DNA of 5,114 bases, from contig CAMCYV010000114.1 of assembly GCA_945885645.1 (NCBI GenBank), forward strand, positions 1 to 5,114, given 5' to 3'. Shown here one piece after another: positions 1 to 4,658 of the stretch. The notes under the pieces were generated by a model. The model was given only the letters and a program-made list of their open reading frames with translations. It did not search any database and was not told the origin of the DNA. Position 1 is the stretch's first letter. The number at the start of each line of letters is the position of its first letter. The position numbers were made by a program, and so were the translations under genes. This stretch comes from Bifidobacterium breve. GTDB lineage: Bacteria; Actinomycetota; Actinomycetes; S36-B12.

Positions 1-546
1 TGTGGGCGATTGTGGATTCCGGTCGTGCGTAACTGGCGGCTCAATGAGCGTCACTATGGCGCTCTCCAAGGAAAAGATAAAGCACAGACATTGGCTGAGT
101 TCGGTGAAGAGCAGTTCATGTTGTGGCGCCGCTCATATGACACTCCACCACCACCCATAGATCTCAGCAGTGAGTTCGCTCAGAATTCCGATCCCCGCTA
201 TGCCACACTCCCGCCGGAGGTTGTGCCTAGCACCGAATGTTTAGCCGACGTTGTTAATCGTCTGATACCGTTTTGGGAGGACGTGATTGTTGCCGAACAC
301 CTTCGCCGAGACGAAACGGTTCTGGTTGTTGCACACGGCAATTCATTGCGCGCATTGGTTAAGCATCTCGATGGAATTTCCGATGATGACATCGCGGCCG
401 TGAACATCCCAACCGGAATCCCCCTCGTGTACCGACTAGATACAAATTTGAATCCGATTGTTCCCGGTGGTGAATACCTCGACCCGGTTGCGGCCACCGA
501 AGCTGCTGCAGCTGTTGCTGCTCAAGGAAAAAGAAGTAGCGATTAA
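1..546 (+). CDS. gpmA: 2,3-bisphosphoglycerate-dependent phosphoglycerate mutase, 3' part (5' end outside window)
   Basis: This enzyme interconverts 3-phosphoglycerate and 2-phosphoglycerate in cytoplasmic glycolysis and gluconeogenesis through a phosphohistidine intermediate. The frame is open from base 1, so the 181 visible residues are the C-terminal three quarters of a protein usually near 250 residues. About 70 N-terminal residues are missing, including the RHG motif with the first catalytic histidine. Seen in the fragment: LNERHYGALQGKDK at about 14-27, whose Glu16 matches the family's catalytic glutamate; RRSYDTPPPP at about 43-52; the second histidine signature AHGNSLRALVKHLDG with His112; and NIPTGIPLVY at about 135-144. 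A TTG at position 10 is not the start, because the family match continues upstream of it. The stop codon lies one base from the stop of the convergent PGPGW gene. The family assignment is secure. Confidence 0.96.
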   Translation, partial: CGRLWIPVVRNWRLNERHYGALQGKDKAQTLAEFGEEQFMLWRRSYDTPPPPIDLSSEFAQNSDPRYATLPPEVVPSTECLADVVNRLIPFWEDVIVAEHLRRDETVLVVAHGNSLRALVKHLDGISDDDIAAVNIPTGIPLVYRLDTNLNPIVPGGEYLDPVAATEAAAAVAAQGKRSSD

Positions 547-547
547 C

Positions 548-847
548 CTATTGCTCGTTTATTGCATTCTCATTCGTCTCTGGCTTTTTCTTGCGAGTGA
601 TTCCTCGCGTAACTCTACTCCCGTGATGCTTAACCTTGTGCATGCTGCGCCTGGCCCAGGCAAATTCAGTCCCCAGAATTGCCAGACCGATAAGAATCAC
701 GACTATCCCAGGCCCGGGCAGAACAAGAAGTGCCACCCCCGTTATTAGTGTGACCGCTCCAACGGAAGCGGCCAGGATTTTCCTGATTGGAGTCGGCATC
801 GACGCCCAAGAGTCGGTCCAACGCTGAGCCCATTGGGGTCTTGGCAC
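548..847 (-). CDS. PGPGW-family small transmembrane protein (TIGR02611-like)
   Basis: A 99-residue protein of unknown function, recognised by the PGPGW-type signature. A first hydrophobic segment (about 25-43) runs into LPGPG (43-47), followed by a second hydrophobic segment (about 48-62) and EFAWARR (61-67). The N-terminus is polar with several tryptophans, and the C-terminus is a strongly basic tail with RKKK. This suggests a two-helix hairpin in the cytoplasmic membrane with its positive tail inside. The GTG start is inferred: it lies 3 bp after the DUF2516 stop, implying co-transcription and possibly coupling, but only a weak GGGTGA precedes it. The stop nearly touches that of gpmA on the other strand. 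Family membership comes from the motif; no biochemical role is known to me. Confidence 0.88.
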   Translation of the reverse strand: MPRPQWAQRWTDSWASMPTPIRKILAASVGAVTLITGVALLVLPGPGIVVILIGLAILGTEFAWARRSMHKVKHHGSRVTRGITRKKKPETNENAINEQ

Positions 848-850
848 GTT

Positions 851-1147
851 TCACCCGGGTCCGTCTTGATATCTGCGGCCGGTAATTTCAATCATCTTCG
901 GACGAATATCAAACAGGTAAATCAGGGCAATGACGGTACCGGCAATACCAAAGATCGACAGTGCCAAAGATGGCGCCAGCCCAGCGAGAACAGAGACTCC
1001 AGTGAGTGCAACCCACAGCAGTTTTGTTTGCCGCCCGATGAATGGGAAGTATTCGGCCGGCCGGCGAATTGCATCAACTAAGGCGAAAATCTTGACGGCC
1101 AGCAGAATGGCCCAAAGTGCATACACCACGAGTGTTTCAAAGCCCAT
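851..1147 (-). CDS. DUF2516 family membrane protein
   Basis: A 98-residue actinobacterial membrane protein of unknown function. Three hydrophobic segments are visible (about 4-26, 41-61 and 62-80). They carry the DUF2516 landmarks FALVDAIRRP at 21-30, TKLLW at 41-45 and YLFDIRP at 77-83. The short C-terminal tail is basic and polar. In Mycobacterium tuberculosis the relative Rv0476 follows hbhA, and here too the gene follows an XRE regulator and a small helical protein, which supports the assignment. The ATG start has no clear purine-rich ribosome-binding site; a 16-bp tandem repeat rich in G on the coding strand sits 12 bp upstream. The PGPGW gene follows after 3 bp, so the two are probably co-transcribed. 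The family call is firm; any role in envelope or adhesion is inference from neighbours. Confidence 0.88.
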   Translation of the reverse strand: MGFETLVVYALWAILLAVKIFALVDAIRRPAEYFPFIGRQTKLLWVALTGVSVLAGLAPSLALSIFGIAGTVIALIYLFDIRPKMIEITGRRYQDGPG

Positions 1148-1159
1148 GGAATGATGCTA

Positions 1160-1191
1160 ACCGATCCCCCCGGCAACCGATGCCCCCGGCA
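1160..1191. repeat. 16-bp tandem duplication upstream of the DUF2516 gene
   Basis: ACCGATCCCCCCGGCA (1160-1175) is followed directly by ACCGATGCCCCCGGCA (1176-1191), identical except for the seventh base. The second copy with the following base also gives a small inverted repeat, ATGCC-CCC-GGCAT (1180-1192). Relative to the DUF2516 gene the array ends 12 bp before the ATG, in the promoter or leader region. A regulatory role is not shown; it may be a simple slippage duplication. Confidence 0.85.
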
Positions 1192-1197
1192 TATGCA

Positions 1198-1225
1198 GAA
1201 TCCCGCCGGTTTCCCGGCGGGATTC
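1198..1225 (-). terminator. Strong GC-rich hairpin, probable intrinsic terminator without a U-tract
   Basis: GAATCCCGCCGG (1198-1209) pairs perfectly with CCGGCGGGATTC (1214-1225) around a four-base TTTC loop, giving a 12-bp stem. It begins about 40 bp downstream of the stop of the small repeat protein gene and before the DUF2516 gene, where a terminator between two minus-strand units would be expected. No run of T follows on either strand. Such hairpins are often proposed as actinobacterial terminators, but it could instead be an RNA-processing or stabilising element or an attenuator for the DUF2516-PGPGW pair. Confidence 0.65.
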
Positions 1226-1264
1226 AAGAGCAGTAACTTGAATTAACAGTTAACTGATTCGGTA

Positions 1265-1516
1265 TTAGACGCCAATTGCTTCGCGCACCAATGTGACTGT
1301 TTCACCGGCGCTGTGGCGAACCTTTGTTGCTGCTTGAGAGGCGGTTGCATAACCGTCCTTTGCCGCAGACTTAACCGCGTCAATGGCAGTTCCAACACCA
1401 TCCATGTTTATGGCGGACATGTCAATTTTTGGGAAGTCCACCTTGGGAATATCAATTTTTGGCAACTCAACACCAAAGAAGTTGAATTTATTTGATGTGT
1501 TCATTTCTTCCGACAT
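1265..1516 (-). CDS. Small protein with pentapeptide-like repeats, at the hbhA position
   Basis: No family is recognised with certainty. From the preferred start the protein has 83 residues. A short polar N-terminus leads to FNFFG, then five tandem five-residue units VELPK, IDIPK, VDFPK, IDMSA and INMDG. The C-terminal half (about 41-83) is rich in Ala, Val, Thr and Lys and looks like amphipathic helix; there is no signal peptide. The ATG at 1516 is chosen because AAAGAGGA lies just upstream at good spacing. An ATG at 1531 would add MKEDE and lies 2 bp after the regulator stop, but has no well-spaced site. The gene sits between an XRE regulator and a DUF2516 gene, where mycobacteria carry the heparin-binding haemagglutinin hbhA. 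The helical tail could be a remote relative of HbhA, but it lacks the long coiled coil and lysine-rich tail, so orthology is unproven. Confidence 0.75.
   Translation of the reverse strand: MSEEMNTSNKFNFFGVELPKIDIPKVDFPKIDMSAINMDGVGTAIDAVKSAAKDGYATASQAATKVRHSAGETVTLVREAIGV
1422..1462. repeat. Intragenic 11-bp direct repeat with 30-bp period
   Basis: TCAATTTTTGG occurs at 1422-1432 and again at 1452-1462, exactly 30 bp apart, or two pentapeptide units of the encoded small protein. The DNA-level identity suggests that the protein repeat grew by tandem duplication rather than by convergence. The segment also looks more AT-rich than the flanking genes. Confidence 0.8.
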
Positions 1517-1526
1517 TTCATCCTCT
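1510..1526 (-). promoter_or_regulatory. Ribosome-binding site deciding the start of the small repeat protein
   Basis: On the minus strand AAAGAGGATGAA immediately precedes the ATG at 1516, putting a GAGG core five bases before the start. The upstream ATG at 1531 has only GGAAGAG about 14 bases away, which is too far. This favours the shorter 83-residue form. The site lies just after the XRE stop codon (1534-1536), so translational coupling is also possible. Confidence 0.6.
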
Positions 1527-1533
1527 TTCATTT

Positions 1534-1926
1534 TTATTGTGTTTTCTCTTCCGTATTCGATTCCGTGCTGGAACCGTTTTCTGCTTGGAATGCTGCATAA
1601 ATCTGAAGCAGTGTTGTGCGTTGGCGCTCGGTCAAGGTTTGATCCGAAGCAATGGCAATGGTGACAACTTCGTCACCCGCACGATCGCTGAGAATTCCGG
1701 CTTGGACGTACAGGCTCTCCGCGGAGATCCTGAGTCCTTGGGCAATCCGATTGAGAATTTCAGCACTGGGTTTACGCAATCCGCGCTCAACTTGGCTGAG
1801 GTAGGGGTTCGATACCTCCGCCGCCTTTGCCAACTGACGGAGTGACATTTGAGCTTGGTCACGCTGGTCCCGGATAAAGGATCCGAGTCCACTGACATCT
1901 ATTCCGGCCACGACTCCAGTATGCAC
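1534..1926 (-). CDS. XRE-family helix-turn-helix transcriptional regulator (Rv0474-like)
   Basis: A 130-residue DNA-binding protein. Residues about 14-72 form a Cro/C1-type HTH: LGSFIRDQRDQAQMSLRQLA (14-33), the recognition-helix region VSNPYLSQVERG (38-49), then KPSAEILNRIAQGL (52-65). Residues about 73-117 form a small helical segment, followed by an acidic, serine-rich tail. There is no ligand-binding or peptidase domain. The same type of regulator (Rv0474) precedes hbhA in Mycobacterium tuberculosis, and here the next gene begins within 2-17 bp of its stop, so the two probably share a transcript. The GTG start at 1926 is uncertain: no good ribosome-binding site precedes it, and an in-frame GTG at residue 6 is an alternative. 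A palindrome and spaced repeats just upstream could be its own operator. The target genes cannot be read from sequence. Confidence 0.9.
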   Translation of the reverse strand: MHTGVVAGIDVSGLGSFIRDQRDQAQMSLRQLAKAAEVSNPYLSQVERGLRKPSAEILNRIAQGLRISAESLYVQAGILSDRAGDEVVTIAIASDQTLTERQRTTLLQIYAAFQAENGSSTESNTEEKTQ

Positions 1927-1930
1927 CCAA

Positions 1931-1960
1931 GTGCTTGCAATTGCAAACGCAGGTGCTTGC
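1931..1960. promoter_or_regulatory. Candidate operator: spaced direct repeats and a 12-bp palindrome before the XRE gene
   Basis: GTGCTTGC occurs at 1931-1938 and 1953-1960, with starts 22 bp apart, close to two helical turns. The perfect palindrome TTGCAATTGCAA (1935-1946) overlaps the first copy. The elements lie 5-34 bp upstream of the annotated regulator start, in the only intergenic gap before it. XRE repressors commonly bind such symmetric sites and regulate themselves, so an autoregulatory operator is a reasonable inference. I found no convincing promoter boxes beside it. Confidence 0.4.
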
Positions 1961-2003
1961 TCTTGCTAATTACGTATTTCTCGGGGCGAATGAGGCTTCA
2001 CAT

Positions 2004-2031
2004 CCGCACGCTCACAACCGCACGCTCACGA
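2004..2031. repeat. 14-bp tandem repeat across the permease stop codon
   Basis: CCGCACGCTCAC occurs at 2004-2015 and 2018-2029, separated by AA, and the second copy is followed by GA, giving two 14-bp units. On the minus strand the upstream unit encodes the last permease residues, and the permease stop (2012-2014) falls in the other unit. Removing one unit would leave a reading frame ending VSVRM-stop instead of VSVRL-stop, so the duplication is almost neutral for the protein. Confidence 0.8.
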
Positions 2032-3163
2032 CCAAGGATCCGATAACCAGGGTCATGACACACAGTCCAAAGCAGGGAATAACCCACCGGATCAGCAGAT
2101 TTCCCGTCCTGGTCATACTGGAAAACTGCACCACCGCGTAGTAACACAGAACAAATAATCCCGAGATGGCCAGGTTGAGCCCGATCCCACCGAACGTGAC
2201 GAGGACGAGCACAACAACACTGGTCAGGATCTCCGCCCGTACCGGCACCGCGCGGGGACCAGACACGACCGCGAGCGCGGAGGGAAGCGGTCCATCATTC
2301 GCCATCGCAAAAATCATGCGGCCAATACCAATGTTGAGCGCGAAGAGGGCTGATCCTGCAGCAAGCACGACACCTACCTGAATCAGCCATGCGGGGTATT
2401 CAAAAATTGTGGCTAGCTCTTGGAGTGGAGAAGGTGACCCCAAGGTTTGTGGGAAGTTCAGTAGCACAATCGCAACAAGGAAATACAAGGCCAAAACAAG
2501 GGTCAGGCTAATTCCAATTGCCCACGGAATAACGAATGTTGGTCGTTTAACTTCACCCGCAATCACCGAAATCCTCGCGTAACCCGCAAAAGCCACGAAG
2601 AGAATCCCAGCGGCAGCAAAAATCGATACCAATGTTGGTTCCGGGGCCATTCCTGCGGTTACCGGCAGAGCTTCGTTGAGTTGAGAGTAGAAGATCAAAG
2701 ACACAATTATCGCGACAACTATGGAAACGCTTAGCCCCATTGCAACCAAAGATAATTTAAGTCCTCGCAGGTTTAAGGCCAATACGACCAGGACCGCGAT
2801 CACCGCAACAATTCGAGGATGGCCGGGGGCAAGGTAAGCACCTATCACAAGTGCCGCTGCAGAGGCCGAGGCAGTTTTGCCAATGATAAACGAGAAACCC
2901 GCGATGAGAGCCGCGGGTGATCCCAGGCAGTTTTTGCCATACACGTATCCGCCGCCAGACTGCGGAAAAATACCTGCCATACGTGCATTCGAAATCGCAT
3001 TTAACGTTGCGATGGACGCCGCAATAAATAGTGAGATGAGAAGTGCTGAGCCCGCAAGTGAATATGCGGGTGACCATGCTGCAAAAACTCCAGTGCCAAT
3101 CATGGAAGCAAGCCCAATCAGGACCGCTCCAGGAACTCCAAGAGTGCGAAGCATGGAAGTCAC
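2012..3163 (-). CDS. APC superfamily amino acid permease
   Basis: A 383-residue cytoplasmic-membrane transporter. The first helix carries the broken-helix substrate motif GLASMIGTGVFAAW (17-30). Next come FPQSGGGYVYGKNCLG (66-81) and FAGYARISVIAGEVKRP (192-208), all typical of APC amino acid transporters. Hydrophobic segments lie near 10-30, 38-58, 82-110, 117-132, 138-160, 178-200, 211-236, 258-283, 311-328, 330-346 and 357-381: about eleven, where relatives usually have twelve, so the C-terminus looks short. The GTG start overlaps the asparaginase stop by 4 bp (GTGA); an ATG three codons later is the alternative. No ribosome-binding site is visible, which suggests translational coupling. 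Pairing with an asparaginase makes asparagine, aspartate or a related amino acid a plausible substrate, but the sequence does not fix specificity. Confidence 0.92.
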   Translation of the reverse strand: MTSMLRTLGVPGAVLIGLASMIGTGVFAAWSPAYSLAGSALLISLFIAASIATLNAISNARMAGIFPQSGGGYVYGKNCLGSPAALIAGFSFIIGKTASASAAALVIGAYLAPGHPRIVAVIAVLVVLALNLRGLKLSLVAMGLSVSIVVAIIVSLIFYSQLNEALPVTAGMAPEPTLVSIFAAAGILFVAFAGYARISVIAGEVKRPTFVIPWAIGISLTLVLALYFLVAIVLLNFPQTLGSPSPLQELATIFEYPAWLIQVGVVLAAGSALFALNIGIGRMIFAMANDGPLPSALAVVSGPRAVPVRAEILTSVVVLVLVTFGGIGLNLAISGLFVLCYYAVVQFSSMTRTGNLLIRWVIPCFGLCVMTLVIGSLVVSVRL

Positions 3164-4143
3164 GCTAGCGTGGGGTGAATAGTTCCGACAACTTTTCCGC
3201 CACCAAGAACTGGCTGTTGGGAGTATTTCTCCACCGCGGATTCCGCCACCCCCAAATACATGAGAAGACCGGCCATCACCGCATTGCGCCCGGATTCTGC
3301 TCCACTTTCAAGTTTGAGAGCAAGCGCTCGCCCGTCATCAAATGATGCCGTGTAAACCCCAAGAGCTCCGTCTTTTGCCAATAGCCCAGGGATTACTCGC
3401 ATGAAGTGGGTGACATCCCGTCTTGTTCCACCGACATATTGCGGGTGCGCCCGCATCGCATCAGCGACTATTCGCTCTGGACTTCCCGGGGCCGAGAGAA
3501 CAGCGGTTTGTGAAAGACGGGCCAACCCGGGAAGTGTCAATGCGTGTGCCGGGGCACCGCATCCATCAACACCCTGAAAGGCGATAGTTTCACCGGACAT
3601 CTCTTCGAGTTTGACTCTAATTGCAACCTGCAACGGGTGCTCCGGTGCGAGATAAGTCTCAATATCCCAACCATTAATCACGCACGTTGCCAACATACCT
3701 GCATGTTTACCCGAACAATTCATCAATATTGGAGACTGGTCTTCCCCGCGGGCAATGCAGGCATCTCGTTCAACAGAGTCGAGTGGGTAGTCCTCTGGTG
3801 TTTGCAGTGCGGCCGGAGAAAGGTTCACACTGGCCAGAATTTCGCGGACGGCATCAATGTGAAACCCTTCCCCCGAATGTGAGGCCGCGGTGAGCGCCTG
3901 TAGATGTTGCGGCAAGTTCAAGCTTGCTTGGGCCATTGCCACCGATTGGCCAATCTTGTTCGAAGAACGCGGATAGAACTCTTGGGTTGTGCTACCCCAA
4001 CTGCGGACCACTCTTCCATCAGGATCAAGGACCACCGCGTGACCATAGAAGACACCTTCGGTGTGCCCGTTCCGGGAATATGCGGCAAGGGGAACCGCTG
4101 AGTTGCGAAGTGTTTCGATCGAAGGTCCCGAATTGCTGTTCAC
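3160..4143 (-). CDS. L-asparaginase, type II family of Rhizobium etli type (PF06089)
   Basis: A 327-residue enzyme expected to hydrolyse L-asparagine to aspartate and ammonia in the cytoplasm; no signal peptide is seen. It belongs to the Asparaginase_II family typified by R. etli ReAV, unrelated to E. coli AnsA/AnsB. Visible signatures are RSSNK (59-63) with a Ser60-x-x-Lys63 pair; ASHSGE (87-92) with Ser88; NCSGKHAGML (142-151) with Cys143 and Lys146; and GVDGCGAPA (191-199) with Cys195. By alignment from memory these match the catalytic Ser-Lys residues and the Cys/Lys/Cys zinc site of ReAV, and Lys257 in LLAKDGA may be the second tandem's lysine. The length is normal. The GTG start is the only sensible start near the family N-terminus and has no clear ribosome-binding site. 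The gene heads a unit with the overlapping permease gene and is divergent from dtd. Confidence 0.93.
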   Translation of the reverse strand: MNSNSGPSIETLRNSAVPLAAYSRNGHTEGVFYGHAVVLDPDGRVVRSWGSTTQEFYPRSSNKIGQSVAMAQASLNLPQHLQALTAASHSGEGFHIDAVREILASVNLSPAALQTPEDYPLDSVERDACIARGEDQSPILMNCSGKHAGMLATCVINGWDIETYLAPEHPLQVAIRVKLEEMSGETIAFQGVDGCGAPAHALTLPGLARLSQTAVLSAPGSPERIVADAMRAHPQYVGGTRRDVTHFMRVIPGLLAKDGALGVYTASFDDGRALALKLESGAESGRNAVMAGLLMYLGVAESAVEKYSQQPVLGGGKVVGTIHPTLA

Positions 4144-4168
4144 GATGCGATCATGACACGCTTGGGTA
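4144..4168. promoter_or_regulatory. Very short divergent start region between the asparaginase gene and dtd
   Basis: Only 25 bp separate the GTG of the asparaginase gene from the ATG of dtd, so each promoter must lie partly or wholly inside the other gene. On the minus strand a TACTAT hexamer at 4183-4178 could be a -10 box for the asparaginase-permease unit, giving a leader near 30 bases. No convincing -35 box accompanies it. I see no clear -10 box for dtd. The short leaders fit the leaderless or near-leaderless transcripts common in actinobacteria. Confidence 0.35.
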
Positions 4169-4648
4169 ATGCGGGCGATAGTACAACGGGCAATTGATGC
4201 GAATGTGGTTGTTGATCACAAGGCGATCGGCTCATTTACGGGGCCTGGATTAGTCATTTTGGTGGGGGTAACCCACACCGATACCGTCTCTTCGGCTCAT
4301 AAGTTGGCGGAAAAGATATATGGATTACGAATCTTTGACCAAGAGTTTGTATCGCAATTTGATGACATTTGTGTCCCTCCAGGATCCGCACGTGAACTCA
4401 GCGCGGGGGAATTGGGACTGCCCATGTTGGTGATCAGTCAATTCACGCTGTATGCATCAACTAGCAAAGGTCGACGTCCCACGTGGGATGCTGCAGCCCC
4501 CGGCGAGGTTGCTGAGCCACTTGTTGAGGCGGTTGGTCAGAAATTGCGCCAGTTGGGAACGCAGGTTTCCCAAGGAAAGTTTGGTGCGGACATGAATGTC
4601 TCACTAACAAATGCGGGGCCTGTGACGCTGATCGTTGACGTTGACTAG
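4169..4648 (+). CDS. dtd: D-aminoacyl-tRNA deacylase
   Basis: Dtd removes D-amino acids, and glycine mischarged on tRNA(Ala), from tRNA in the cytoplasm, enforcing chirality in translation. The N-terminus MRAIVQRAIDANVVVD and LVGVTH (31-36) match the family. The active-site motif SQFTLYASTSKGRRPTW spans 90-106, and FGADMNVSLTNAGPVT spans 138-153. The Gly-cisPro pair is Gly150-Pro151, but the usual Asp before it (NDGPVT) is Ala here. The protein has 159 residues against about 141-145 in most bacteria; the excess is an insertion around residues 59-83, ending PPGSARELSAGELGLP. The ATG is fixed by an in-frame TGA at 4154-4156 and the family N-terminus; the ribosome-binding site is weak (TTGGG). 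The gene is divergent from the asparaginase gene and convergent with ygfZ, with 10 bp between stops. Confidence 0.96.
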   Translation: MRAIVQRAIDANVVVDHKAIGSFTGPGLVILVGVTHTDTVSSAHKLAEKIYGLRIFDQEFVSQFDDICVPPGSARELSAGELGLPMLVISQFTLYASTSKGRRPTWDAAAPGEVAEPLVEAVGQKLRQLGTQVSQGKFGADMNVSLTNAGPVTLIVDVD

Positions 4649-4658
4649 ATGATGTCTA

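Noticed and set aside
666..854. A minus-strand frame starting GTG at 854 that overlaps the DUF2516 stop by four bases
   Set aside because: Its protein resembles no family, while the overlapping frame at 548-847 carries a clear PGPGW signature; this is an out-of-frame shadow.
1247..1256. Palindrome CAGTTAACTG just after the small repeat protein gene
   Set aside because: It is only 10 bp with no loop or partner, and is easily expected by chance; no function can be supported.
1517..1531. Longer form of the small repeat protein starting at the ATG at 1531
   Set aside because: It has no well-spaced ribosome-binding site, whereas the ATG at 1516 has AAAGAGGA at good distance; coupling to the regulator stop keeps it possible.
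1383..1845. Overlapping plus-strand open frames opposite the small protein and regulator genes
   Set aside because: They are antisense to well-supported genes, have unnatural composition (many Cys, Phe and Leu) and no family signature.
2004..2031. The 14-bp tandem repeat as the cause of a frameshifted permease
   Set aside because: Deleting one unit still leaves a stop directly after VSVRM, and no hydrophobic extension is found in the alternative frames downstream.
3544..4169. Plus-strand open frames opposite the asparaginase gene
   Set aside because: The minus strand encodes a full-length asparaginase with all signatures; the opposing frames show no recognisable domain.
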